This document shows, in pieces, positions 37,758-46,188 of a DNA stretch of 64,000 bases. The position numbers and the translations under genes were made by a program. Source of the DNA: JBFWRK01 sp050248955 (lineage in GTDB: Bacteria > Actinomycetota > Acidimicrobiia > Acidimicrobiales > Ilumatobacteraceae); contig JBFWRK010000001.1 of the NCBI GenBank assembly GCA_050248955.1, positions 1 to 64,000 of the forward strand, written 5' to 3'. Below the pieces are notes generated by a model. The model made no database searches, was not told where the DNA came from, and saw only the letters and a list, made by a program, of their open reading frames with translations. The first letter of the stretch is position 1. Each line of letters opens with the position of its first letter.

Positions 37758-38423
37758 GTGGACGATCGATCGAGAGATCTCGACGACGAGATCGCCGGAT
37801 GTGCGGCCGCGCACCAGCGGCTGCTCGCGCACATCGACGAGCTCGGCGACGACGCTGTCCGCCGTCCGTCACTGCTCCCCGGCTGGACCGTGGGCCACGT
37901 GCTGACCCACCTCGCCCGCAACGCGGACAGCCTCGTGCGGATGTTGGAGGGCGCCGAGCGGGACGAGATCCTCGATCAGTACGAGGGCGGCGCCGACGCG
38001 CGCGCCGCCGACATCGAGGCCGGTTCCGGGCGATCTGCGGCCGGGCTCGTCCGGGATGTGCGCCAAACGATCTGGCAGCTCGAGGGCACGTGGGCGACGA
38101 CCTCGCCGGCGGCGTGGGCACGATCGGGTCGGGGGACCCGGGGCGACCTGTTGCCCTGCAAGGACCTGCCGTTCCGCCGGTGGCGCGAGGTGGAGGTCCA
38201 CCATGCCGACCTCGGGCTGCCAGGGTTCACGTTCGACGACTGGTCGAGCGACTACGTCCGTCGGGAGCTGCCGCGCGAGCTCATGACGTGGCGCAGCCGG
38301 CTGCCGATGGGCATCGCCGACCTCCCGCCGGCGGCGCTGGCGCTGTCACCGAACCGCCGGCTGGCCTGGCTATTGGGACGGCACCACGTCGACTCGTTGC
38401 CCGAACAAGGACCGTGGCGCTAG
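37758..38423 (+). CDS. DinB-like maleylpyruvate isomerase family protein
   Basis: A 221-residue four-helix DinB/MDMPI-type protein. LLPGWTVGHVLTHLARNADSL supplies the two N-terminal histidines and WREVEVHHADLGLPGFTFDDW the third, the usual metal-binding triad of mycothiol-dependent isomerases and transferases. The GTG start fits the leaderless -10 at 37745. The substrate is unknown. It is monocistronic and diverges from gnd. Confidence 0.85.
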   Translation: MDDRSRDLDDEIAGCAAAHQRLLAHIDELGDDAVRRPSLLPGWTVGHVLTHLARNADSLVRMLEGAERDEILDQYEGGADARAADIEAGSGRSAAGLVRDVRQTIWQLEGTWATTSPAAWARSGRGTRGDLLPCKDLPFRRWREVEVHHADLGLPGFTFDDWSSDYVRRELPRELMTWRSRLPMGIADLPPAALALSPNRRLAWLLGRHHVDSLPEQGPWR

Positions 38424-38457
38424 CGCGAGTGCGTTTCGTGGGCGAGGCCGCGTGGGG

Positions 38458-40350
38458 TCATGACGAGGTGCGCACGGCGACGCCGAGCTGAGCGGCCTGG
38501 GCGGGGTTGAGCATCGTGTGCAGCACACACGTTAGGTCCTCGGCGAGCTCCGGGTCGAGGTCGCCGGAGTCGAGCACTGCGTCCTGCCACGCCTGGAAGT
38601 CATCGAGGTAGCGCTCGGACGTGCCGCCGTCCGACCGGTCGTCCACCGGTGTCGGAGCAGGGGGTGGTGGCGTGTCGGCCGGCAACCGGCCGCGCTCGAT
38701 CAGCGCATCGAACGTCGCCGTGACCACGGTCGCGGCCTGCACCGCGGTCAGGTCGTCGCGATCGCGCACGAGGTCGCGCTGCGCCGTCGATCGATCGGGT
38801 GGTGCGCCCAGCCAGCCATGGCGCTCGGCCAGGCCTTGCAGGCCCGACATCGCACCAACTGCCGCTCCTTCGCTCACGTGACCCGCGACCGCCCCTGCCA
38901 CGCCGGCCGGAAGGCTCACGAGACCGAGCGCGCCGATCGCGATCACGTCGGCGACCGCCCACGTCATGTCCGACAGCAGGCGAGCCGTCTCGGCGTCGTC
39001 CACGCGCTCGAGCTCGACGAGCGCGTTCACCCGCCCGGCGATCTCGCTCACCTCGGCGAGCGCGGCACGTGCGCCGGCGCTGTCGAGCGGCATCGACTCG
39101 CCGATGCCGTGCAGCCGCGCGGTGAGTTGCGTCGACAGCGCGGCGATGGCTCCGTCCTCGTCGATGACGAAGGCGAGCGCGTCTTCCGCCTCCTTCCTCG
39201 ACCACCCCCAGGCATCCGGCCGGCTCCCGAACTCGGGTAGCCAAGCGCCGGCGAGCGAACCGAGCCAGGCCCGGCTGTGGTCCGGCGGGTCGTCGAACCC
39301 ATCCAGATCGTGGTGGCGGGTACGGAGGTAGTCGAGCACGGGCGGCACGATCCGCCCCGCGGTGGCGGACGACACGGCCACCGGATCGGTCGCGTGCAGG
39401 ATGATCGCCTCCGCCGGTTCCTTGTCCCGGGAGGTCCGCAACAGCAACTCCCAGCGGTCGCCGACGCCGTCCACGAGGAGGCGGCTCGCCAGAGGCTCGG
39501 CGGCGACGAGCGGCAGCAGCACGTCTCCCGGCGCGCGGCTCGTCAGGAGCAGCGCGCTGTCCGAGGACGACGAGCGCTCCCACCACCGAGCGAGCACATA
39601 TCTCGTGAGCGTCGCCAGCTCGTCGGCGGCGAGGGTCATCCCGGCGACGAGCTGCGCTGCGACGCCCGGGCTCACCGCGTCGACGACGCGGGCGAGATCG
39701 ATCGAGCCGCCATCGTCGCGGCGAGCCACCGCGGCTGCACCGATCGTGCCGAGCAGATCGGCGACAGCGTCGGCGCGTGCCGCGGCATCCGCGTCGGGCG
39801 TCGGCCAGCTCTGCCGGTCGAGCTCGGCCTGGCGGGCTTCGAGGTGCTCGCACAACCGGACCAACCCGTCCTCGCCGAGGCGGTCGACGAACCCCCAGCG
39901 ACCGGGCGTCGTCGCGATCAGCGCCCGGAGCTGCCGGTGCAACCGGACGACCTCCTCGTCGGGAACGAGCCGTTCGAGGTCGCCGTCGCGCAGCACCGCC
40001 GCGAGCGCCGCGCCCTCGAGGTACGGATCGATCTGGAACGGCGTGTCAGGGTCGATCGGGTCGTGCACGAGGTGCATCCGCGTTGCCGACGCGATCTGCG
40101 ACCACAGTGCCAGATCGAGGTCGCCGCCGGCCGGCCGTGCTGGCCCGCGACCCTCCATCGCGCCGCACGCTGCGACGGCGCGCAGTCGCTCGGACCAGCC
40201 GGCGACGACGCTCGCAGCGACCTCGATCTGCACCCGCTCGATGCTGGCGCGGGCGTCGGTGATCCGCAGCTGCTCGAGCTCGGTCAGCGCCCGCTGGAGG
40301 CTCAGTTCGAGGAGCCGCACGGCGTCCCGGTCGAAGGCGAGGTAGCCCAT
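38458..40350 (-). CDS. Hypothetical 630-residue protein paired with a WXG protein
   Basis: I do not recognise a named domain. The protein is long, mostly helical and acidic. The N-terminal LSLQRALTELEQLRITDARASIERVQ looks like a coiled coil, the central part runs LARVVDAVSPGVAAQLVAGM and LATLTRYVLARWW, and the only hydrophobic stretch, VADVIAIGALGLVSLPAGVAGAVAGH at about residue 490, resembles the short glycine/alanine-rich segments of polymorphic-toxin-like proteins. A Pro-rich stretch precedes a C-terminal helical part. ATG 40350 overlaps the stop of the WXG-like gene (TGATG), so the two are coexpressed. A type VII-type effector or chaperone role is only a suggestion; no secretion genes are nearby. 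Confidence 0.7.
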   Translation of the reverse strand: MGYLAFDRDAVRLLELSLQRALTELEQLRITDARASIERVQIEVAASVVAGWSERLRAVAACGAMEGRGPARPAGGDLDLALWSQIASATRMHLVHDPIDPDTPFQIDPYLEGAALAAVLRDGDLERLVPDEEVVRLHRQLRALIATTPGRWGFVDRLGEDGLVRLCEHLEARQAELDRQSWPTPDADAAARADAVADLLGTIGAAAVARRDDGGSIDLARVVDAVSPGVAAQLVAGMTLAADELATLTRYVLARWWERSSSSDSALLLTSRAPGDVLLPLVAAEPLASRLLVDGVGDRWELLLRTSRDKEPAEAIILHATDPVAVSSATAGRIVPPVLDYLRTRHHDLDGFDDPPDHSRAWLGSLAGAWLPEFGSRPDAWGWSRKEAEDALAFVIDEDGAIAALSTQLTARLHGIGESMPLDSAGARAALAEVSEIAGRVNALVELERVDDAETARLLSDMTWAVADVIAIGALGLVSLPAGVAGAVAGHVSEGAAVGAMSGLQGLAERHGWLGAPPDRSTAQRDLVRDRDDLTAVQAATVVTATFDALIERGRLPADTPPPPAPTPVDDRSDGGTSERYLDDFQAWQDAVLDSGDLDPELAEDLTCVLHTMLNPAQAAQLGVAVRTSS

Positions 40351-40640
40351 CAGGACGTTCGGATCCAGGGAGCGGCGACACCGGAAGGAGGAGCTGCAGC
40401 GGCAGCGACATCGGCCTGCGCCTCCAGCCGGACGGCGTGCCGGCAGAGCCCCTCGGCAGCCGAGCGCAGCGTCCGTTCGGCCTGCCCGAGGGCGTCCCGG
40501 AACGCGGCCGCGGTCGGTCCGATCCACGTGTCGTCCCCCGCCCGCAAGCGGACGGGACCGAAGGGCTGGCGATCGAGCGCCGCCGCCTGACGGCGGAGGA
40601 TCGCGGCGCGGGCTCGCAGGTGCTGGGGAAGGTCGGCCAC
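40350..40640 (-). CDS. WXG-motif small helical protein
   Basis: A 96-residue protein (108 if a TTG at 40676 is used). Two helices are separated by the motif W-I-G (DDTWIGPTAAAFRDAL), matching WXG100/ESAT-6-like helical hairpins. GTG 40640 gives the compact N-terminus VADLPQHLRARA, but no start has a clear ribosome binding site. It lies directly after the ThiQ-GNAT gene (gap 6 to 42 bases depending on start), so it may be read from the thiamine operon. Its stop overlaps the next start. Confidence 0.6.
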   Translation of the reverse strand: MADLPQHLRARAAILRRQAAALDRQPFGPVRLRAGDDTWIGPTAAAFRDALGQAERTLRSAAEGLCRHAVRLEAQADVAAAAAPPSGVAAPWIRTS

Positions 40641-40682
40641 GGCCCCATGTGTGCGCCGGAGGGCACGGCTCGGCAACCGGAC

Positions 40683-41768
40683 TCAGATCCGGCGGATCAC
40701 CGTGTGGTGCGGCAACGCCGTCGCCGCGTCGACGAAGCCCTTACCGACGACCTCGAAGCCGCACCGTTCGTAGAACCCGAGCACTGTGTCACGAGCTGTC
40801 GCCCAGACCAGCGACACGGGAAGCGCCGCCGCTCGTCCGACGCCTTCTGCGACGAGCGCGACGCCGCACCCGGTTCCCTGCAGCCCGTGCTCGACGGCCA
40901 TGCCGCGGAGCCGCACGGCCGGGGTCGCCGGCTCCAACGGCCACGGTTCGATCGCCCAGCTCGACGTGCCGACGAGCCGTCCTGCGAGCAGCGCCCCGAG
41001 GTGGAACGTGCCGGGGAGATCGTCCTGCGCGTACGTGACGTCGCTCGTCGGCGTGCCGTCGCGCAGGACCCGGAGGCGGAGGTCGTACGTCTCGGGGGTC
41101 GTGAGGTCGACGATCCGAAGTGGGGATGCCGCCGACAGGTCGCCGATCTCGACGGTGCGGTCGGCGACCGTGCGGGCTTCTTCGAGGTCGTGCGTCACGA
41201 GGATCGCCGTCGTGCCGGTCTCGGTGAGCACGGCGCGCAGGTCCGTGGCGAGCTGGTCGTGCAGCGCGCCGTCGAGACCGGTGAGCGGCTCGTCGAGCAG
41301 CAGGAGCCGCGGTGCCGGCGCGAGCGCGCGGGCGAGCGCGACCCGCTTCGCCTCACCGCCGGACAGATCGACGACACGTCGGTGCTCGAAGCCGGGGAGC
41401 CGGACCAGCTCGAGCAGTTCGGTCACGCGCTGGCGGGCGGCGGCCTTCGGGGTGCGCATCATCCGCAGCCCGAACGCGATGTTGCCGGCGACGTCCCGGT
41501 GCGGGAAGAGCTGCTCGTCCTGGAAGACGAAGCCGAAGCGGCGACGGTGCGCGGCGACGCCGTCGAGTGCCTCGCCCTCGCACGACACCGAACCGACGTC
41601 GGGCTCGTGCAACCCGGCGATCACCCGCAGCAGCGTGCTCTTGCCGGAGCCACTCGGGCCGACGAGGGCGACGATCTCTCCCCGACCGACCGTGAGCGAC
41701 ACGCGGTCGAGCACGGTCGTCGCGTCGAACGCGACGGTGACGTCACGGACGTCGAGCATCGTCACCAT
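40683..41768 (-). CDS. ThiQ-like thiamine ABC ATPase fused to a GNAT acetyltransferase
   Basis: A 361-residue protein. Residues 1-205 are a complete ABC ATPase: Walker A GPSGSGKST, signature LSGGEAKRVALARALA, Walker B LLLLDEPLTGLDG and H-loop VTHDLEEA. After a short linker (VEIGDLSAASPLRIVDL), residues 215-361 form a GNAT domain: LAGRLVGTSSWAIEP strands, the acetyl-CoA loop region LRGMAVEHGLQGTGCGVALV, and the C-terminal ATARDTVLGFYERCGFEVVGKGF motif. There is one uninterrupted frame. ATG 41768 overlaps the permease stop; GTG 41765 is possible. The ATPase powers thiamine uptake; the acetyltransferase substrate is unknown. Confidence 0.88.
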   Translation of the reverse strand: MVTMLDVRDVTVAFDATTVLDRVSLTVGRGEIVALVGPSGSGKSTLLRVIAGLHEPDVGSVSCEGEALDGVAAHRRRFGFVFQDEQLFPHRDVAGNIAFGLRMMRTPKAAARQRVTELLELVRLPGFEHRRVVDLSGGEAKRVALARALAPAPRLLLLDEPLTGLDGALHDQLATDLRAVLTETGTTAILVTHDLEEARTVADRTVEIGDLSAASPLRIVDLTTPETYDLRLRVLRDGTPTSDVTYAQDDLPGTFHLGALLAGRLVGTSSWAIEPWPLEPATPAVRLRGMAVEHGLQGTGCGVALVAEGVGRAAALPVSLVWATARDTVLGFYERCGFEVVGKGFVDAATALPHHTVIRRI

Positions 41769-43360
41769 GGTGATCGTCGGTCGCGCAGGTGGTCGACGGC
41801 GAAGACGACCAGTGCGGTGAGTGCGGTCAGCGCGGTCGAGAGCGCGAACGCCTGCGCGAGGTTGAACGTCGACGACCGCGAGAGCAGCCGCTCGATCTCG
41901 ATCGGCGTGGTCACGCGGCCGGTGCGGGTGAGGAAGCTCGTCGCCCCGAACTCGCCGAGCGAGATGGCGGCGGCGAACCCGGCGCCCGACGCCAGCGCCC
42001 GCGCCGCCAGTGGGAGGTCGATCTCGAGCAGGACTCGACGTGGTCCGGCTCCCAACGTGGCCGCGGCATCGCGCAACCCGGGATCGATCGCCCGCAGCGC
42101 GGGGAGCACGGCGCGGACCACGAACGGTATGGCGACGAGCGCGTGGCCGAGCGGGATCATCACGATCGAACCACGGAGGTCGAACGGCGGCGAGTCGAAC
42201 GTGATCAGCAGCCCGAAACCGATCGTGACGGCGGACGTGCCGAGCGGCAGCATGAGCCCCACGTCCAGGAGCCTGCCGCTGCGGCCGCCGGCCGTGATCG
42301 CCAGCGCCGCGAGTCCGCCGACCACGACTGCGATCACCGTCGCCGCGAGGGCGAAGCGCATCGATGTCCACAGCGTGGCGAGCGGGCCTTCGGCGATCGC
42401 CCGCCACGCGCCGAACCCCCACCGCCCCGGTGCCGTCTCGAGCGAACGGATCACGAGCAGCGACATCGGCGCGATCGCCATCGCAGCCGTCGTCACAGCG
42501 ACGAGCGCCACGCCGGCGCGCGCTGCGCCGGTCCGGGGGAGGCGGGTCGCATCGCCGATCATCCGCAACGCGACGGCACCGCGCCGCTGCGCTCGCGCCC
42601 ACCACCAGCTCAGCGCGGCGACGCACGCCAGTTGGACGAGAGCGAGCACGGATGCGGTGCGCAGGTCCAGGAGCTGCGCCGTGCGCCGCCAGACCTCGAC
42701 CTCCAACGTCGGGTGGCTCGGGCCGCCGAGCACGCGGACCACGCCGAAGGAGGTGAAGCAGAACAGGAACACGATCGTTGCAGAGGCGACCATCGCGGGG
42801 CGCAGGAGCGGCAGCGTCACGTGGCGGAGCGTCTGCACCGGTGACGCCCCGAGCGTGGCTGCGGCGTCGTGGAGCTGGGGGTCGAGGCTCGCCGCGAACG
42901 CGCCGACCGTCCGCACGACGACGGCGAGGTTGATCCACGCGTGGGCGATGATGATCGCGGGGACCGTCCGGTGCATCCGATCGGGGAGCAGCGCGAGGAA
43001 GGCTGCACCGACGGCGACGGTGGGCAGCACGAACGGCACGGTCACGAGTGCGAGCACGGTCCGCCGGCCCGCGAACCGGAAGCGGGCCAGGACGTACGCC
43101 GGGACGAGCCCGACCACGACGGTGAGGACCGTGCTCACGGCGGCCTGCCAGAACGTGAACCAGACGAGCGAGCGCTGCCGACCGTCGCCGAGCACGTCGG
43201 CGATCGCCGACCGATCGAAGCCCCTCGCGATGATCGCCGTGACCGGCCACACGTAGAACAGGACGAGGAACACCGCCGGTGCGACTGCCAGCCAGCGCCC
43301 CGTGCCCCGAGAACGCGTGATGCGTGCGTCGCGCCTCAGCCGAGCACCGCCCGGTTCCAC
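41762..43360 (-). CDS. thiP: Thiamine ABC transporter permease (ThiP type)
   Basis: A permease of about 532 residues with two transport domains in one chain and about twelve helices. The EAA-like loops are LHDAAATLGASPVQTLRHVTLPLLRP and LRDAAATLGAGPRRVLLEIDLPLAAR. Size and domain duplication match ThiP. The frame is open far upstream; the GTG at 43360, overlapping the binding-protein gene by 25 bases, is the only reasonable start, and its ribosome binding site is weak. The gene is cotranscribed within the riboswitch-controlled thiamine operon. Confidence 0.87.
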   Translation of the reverse strand: MEPGGARLRRDARITRSRGTGRWLAVAPAVFLVLFYVWPVTAIIARGFDRSAIADVLGDGRQRSLVWFTFWQAAVSTVLTVVVGLVPAYVLARFRFAGRRTVLALVTVPFVLPTVAVGAAFLALLPDRMHRTVPAIIIAHAWINLAVVVRTVGAFAASLDPQLHDAAATLGASPVQTLRHVTLPLLRPAMVASATIVFLFCFTSFGVVRVLGGPSHPTLEVEVWRRTAQLLDLRTASVLALVQLACVAALSWWWARAQRRGAVALRMIGDATRLPRTGAARAGVALVAVTTAAMAIAPMSLLVIRSLETAPGRWGFGAWRAIAEGPLATLWTSMRFALAATVIAVVVGGLAALAITAGGRSGRLLDVGLMLPLGTSAVTIGFGLLITFDSPPFDLRGSIVMIPLGHALVAIPFVVRAVLPALRAIDPGLRDAAATLGAGPRRVLLEIDLPLAARALASGAGFAAAISLGEFGATSFLTRTGRVTTPIEIERLLSRSSTFNLAQAFALSTALTALTALVVFAVDHLRDRRSPW

Positions 43361-44415
43361 GATTCGATCCACTCGTCGCGGTGCGCGTCGATCTCGGCGG
43401 GATCGAGGGTGAGCGGATCGACGACCTGCTTCGCGAACCGCTCGAACACCTCGGGGAGGACCACGCCGGTTCGGGCGGGATACACGAAGTTCGTCAGCGG
43501 CAGCTCGCTCTGCGCCTCCTCGCCGACGAGGAAGTCGAGCAGCTGACGCGCCGCGGCCACCTCGTCCGAGCCGCGCAGCACTCCGGCGAACTCCACCTGC
43601 CGGAAGCAGGTGGCGTCGACGGACGCCGTCGTCGGCGAGGCCGGCTTCGGCTCCTCGGCGAACACGATCGTCGCCGGAGGACTCGACGCATAGCTCACCA
43701 CGATCGGCCGGTCGCCGTCGCCGCCGCCCGCCGTGAACTCGTCGTAGTAGGCCGCGTCCCAACTGTCGACGACGAGGACCTCGTTGTCGCGAAGCGACGA
43801 CCAGAACGACTCGAAGCCGTCCGGGCCGAAGTGGGCGACCGAGGCGAGCAGGAACGCGAGACCCGGTGAGGATGTCGCCGGGTTCTCCACGACCGTCAGC
43901 CCCTTCAGCTCCGGCTTCGCGAGATCGTCCAGCGTCGCCGGAGGGAGGAGGCTCCGGCTGGCGAACCAGTCGATGTCGATGTTCAGGCACACATCGCCGG
44001 TGTCGACCGGCGTCACCTCGTGACCCGGCACGAGGTCGACGAGCGAGTGGTCGAGTGCGAGCAGCTCCGTCGACTCATACGGCTCGAAGACTTCGGCGGC
44101 GATCGCCCGGGACAGCAGGGTGTTGTCGAGGCCCCAGAGGACGTCGCCCTCGGGGTTGCCCGCGGTGAGGATCGCCTTGTTGACGAGCGTGCCGCTGTCT
44201 CCGGCGGCCGCGATCTCGACCTCGATGCCGGTCTCCTCGGTGAACACCGTGAGCGATGCCGGGGGGACGAACGAGTCGTAGGTGAGCAGCGTCAACGTCG
44301 CGGGCGCGTCGTCCGTCGAGTCGTCGCCGCAGGCGGCGAGCGCCGCGCACAGGGCGAGGGCCGTTGCGGCGGCGGCCGCAGGTGATCGCAGGGATGGGAT
44401 CGGGATGCGTCGCAT
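43336..44415 (-). CDS. thiB: Thiamine-binding lipoprotein (ThiB/TbpA type)
   Basis: A 359-residue binding protein. A signal peptide leads to lipobox LAAC, then TLLTYDSFVPPASLTVFTEETGIEVEI, the characteristic ThiB N-terminus, and later GDVLWGLDNTLLSRAI, VLVVDSWDAAYYDEF and TNFVYPARTGV. ATG 44415 overlaps the stop of the thiamine pyrophosphokinase gene (TGATG). It delivers thiamine or its phosphates to the permease. Confidence 0.92.
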   Translation of the reverse strand: MRRIPIPSLRSPAAAAATALALCAALAACGDDSTDDAPATLTLLTYDSFVPPASLTVFTEETGIEVEIAAAGDSGTLVNKAILTAGNPEGDVLWGLDNTLLSRAIAAEVFEPYESTELLALDHSLVDLVPGHEVTPVDTGDVCLNIDIDWFASRSLLPPATLDDLAKPELKGLTVVENPATSSPGLAFLLASVAHFGPDGFESFWSSLRDNEVLVVDSWDAAYYDEFTAGGGDGDRPIVVSYASSPPATIVFAEEPKPASPTTASVDATCFRQVEFAGVLRGSDEVAAARQLLDFLVGEEAQSELPLTNFVYPARTGVVLPEVFERFAKQVVDPLTLDPAEIDAHRDEWIESWNRAVLG

Positions 44416-45137
44416 CAATGTCCTTCGGGTTCGACGGATCGTGCCGGGGAGTCCGGACGCCCGGGGGTGCTCGGCTGGCGCGGTTTGGCGGGTGTCGGCG
44501 AGATCACGAGGATCGTGCCCCTGCCGATCGAGATCGTCGCCGTGCCGCCCATGCGGATGTTGCTGATGCCGCGGCTCGTCCCGGCCGGCAACGTCTCGTG
44601 CGACAAGGGGTAGCGGAGACCGGTCGTCGTCACGTCCTCGGCATCGCCGTGGACGGGGACCAGGGACACGATCGTCCCGTCCGGCGCGTCGCCCGCGAGG
44701 TCGAGCCGGCCCGGGCCGTGCAGGACGTGCACGTGCTGCTCCCCCCACAGCAGCTCGACGCGTGCCTCGGCGTGCCGCGGCGAAGCGAAGGCGAGCAGCG
44801 CGCCGAGGGCGTGGTCGAGGCGCTCACCGCCACCGGTGATCGCGATCACGGGGTCGCACCCCGTCGACGTCGCCAGCTCGATCGCCAGCTCCGTGTCGGT
44901 CGCGTCCTTGTCCGGTGGGTGGTGGTGGATCACCATGCCGGATCGCTCGGCGTGGTGCCGCCCGGCGGCGGACACGGAGTCCAGGTCGCCGACGAGGGCG
45001 TCGACGTGCAGCCCGAGCGCCAGCGCGTGGTCGAGGCCGCTGTCGGCCGCGATCACGTACCGATCGGCTGGGAGGCGCGCGACGACGTCCCGTGCTGGCG
45101 GGGCTCCTCCGATCACGACGACGGCTGCTCGCGCCAT
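44415..45137 (-). CDS. Thiamine pyrophosphokinase
   Basis: A 240-residue thiamine diphosphokinase (ThiN/TPK type) that makes ThDP from thiamine and ATP. AADSGLDHALALG and VGDLDSVSAAG hold the catalytic Asp residues, PPDKDATDTELAIELA follows, and the C-terminal beta-sandwich has ISNIRMGGTATISI. ATG 45137 directly follows the GGAGGGA end of the TPP riboswitch. It is the first gene of the transport operon, which couples import to phosphorylation. Confidence 0.92.
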   Translation of the reverse strand: MARAAVVVIGGAPPARDVVARLPADRYVIAADSGLDHALALGLHVDALVGDLDSVSAAGRHHAERSGMVIHHHPPDKDATDTELAIELATSTGCDPVIAITGGGERLDHALGALLAFASPRHAEARVELLWGEQHVHVLHGPGRLDLAGDAPDGTIVSLVPVHGDAEDVTTTGLRYPLSHETLPAGTSRGISNIRMGGTATISIGRGTILVISPTPAKPRQPSTPGRPDSPARSVEPEGH

Positions 45138-45138
45138 C

Positions 45139-45240
45139 TCTCCCTCCGCTGGCATTACCCAGATCAGGTTCGTGGGTCGGTGGCGGCAGCCACCCTCTCA
45201 GCCCGGTGGTCCTCCGAGCTCCCCTGTGCGATGGGGACGC
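45139..45240 (-). promoter_or_regulatory. TPP (THI-box) riboswitch
   Basis: On the minus strand the conserved CTGAGA (45201-45196) is followed by the long THI element ACCTGATCTGGGTAATGCCA and then GCGGAGGGA (45169-45141), the diagnostic TPP-binding core. It ends at the start codon of the thiamine pyrophosphokinase gene. The GGAGG of the 3' core is also the ribosome binding site, so ligand binding would hide it, implying translational control. TCCCC and GGGGA at the 5' end can form an alternative hairpin. The element begins two bases after the stop of the upstream transporter gene (45243). Confidence 0.93.
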
Positions 45241-45242
45241 TA

Positions 45243-46187
45243 TCAGGACGCTGGTGCGTTCACCTCGCCGATGTCGTCCCCCGCCGGGCCGGCGGCGGCA
45301 TCGGGCGCGCTGCGGCTGACGGCGTACGTGAAGACCGCCAACGACGCGACGACGACCATCATGCCGACGCCCTGCAGCGGCTCGATCGACTCGTCGAGGA
45401 AGAGGTACGCCCACATCACTGCGAGCGCGGGCTGCGCGACCTGCAGCATCGACGTCGTCCCGACGGGCACCCGGCGCTGCGCGACCACGAGCAGTCCGTG
45501 GGCGGCGAGCCCGTTGACGAGCGTCAGCAGGAGCAGCCAGGGCCACCCGCGCGCTGGCACGTCGTCGAGACGCCCCTGGGCGGCGACGACCGGCACCAGG
45601 ACGAGCCCGGCGACGAGCGACGACGTCGCCATGAACGCGACGACATCGACGCCACCCTCGCGGCGGGCGTGCTTCGCGGCGAGCAGGTAGCACGCCCACA
45701 GGACGACCGCGATGACGACCAGCACGTTGCCTCCCCAGCTGCTGCGCCCCGACGCCGGCGTGTTGAACAGCACCAGGCTGACGCCGGCGAGCGCCCCGAT
45801 GCCCCAAGGGAGGGCCTTCCAGGGGATCGACTCCTTGAACAGCAGCGCGCCGGCCGGCAGCACCAGGATCGGCGCGAGCGTGCCGATGAACTCGGCGTTC
45901 GCGATCGAGGTGTGGTTGACGCCGGCGAAGAAGGCAGCGAGGTTGATCCCGAACAGCGCGCCAGCCGGACCGATGCGGCGGATGCTCGACCAGGTGATGT
46001 GGCGGCCCTGGGCGGCGAGCAGCGCCTGCCAGACGACCGTCGCCAGCAACGAACGGATGCAGGCGATGGTGATGCCGGGTGCGCCGATCTTGCGCACGAC
46101 GGTGGATCCGGTCGAGAGGAAGACGACCGCTGCCACCACCGCAGGGAGGCCGGCCAGGCTGTGCCGGCGCGCCGAGACGGTGATCAC
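45243..46187 (-). CDS. DMT/EamA-family transporter
   Basis: A 314-residue protein with ten predicted membrane helices arranged as two EamA repeats (LSTGSTVVRKIGAPGITIACIR in the first; the second follows VLVVIAVVLWACYLLAAKHAR). Such proteins export metabolites or amino acids. The GTG start is one base from the preceding CDF stop, so both are cotranscribed. It lies immediately upstream of, and is not controlled by, the TPP riboswitch, whose promoter must lie within this gene unless readthrough occurs. Confidence 0.85.
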   Translation of the reverse strand: MITVSARRHSLAGLPAVVAAVVFLSTGSTVVRKIGAPGITIACIRSLLATVVWQALLAAQGRHITWSSIRRIGPAGALFGINLAAFFAGVNHTSIANAEFIGTLAPILVLPAGALLFKESIPWKALPWGIGALAGVSLVLFNTPASGRSSWGGNVLVVIAVVLWACYLLAAKHARREGGVDVVAFMATSSLVAGLVLVPVVAAQGRLDDVPARGWPWLLLLTLVNGLAAHGLLVVAQRRVPVGTTSMLQVAQPALAVMWAYLFLDESIEPLQGVGMMVVVASLAVFTYAVSRSAPDAAAGPAGDDIGEVNAPAS

Positions 46188-46188
46188 T

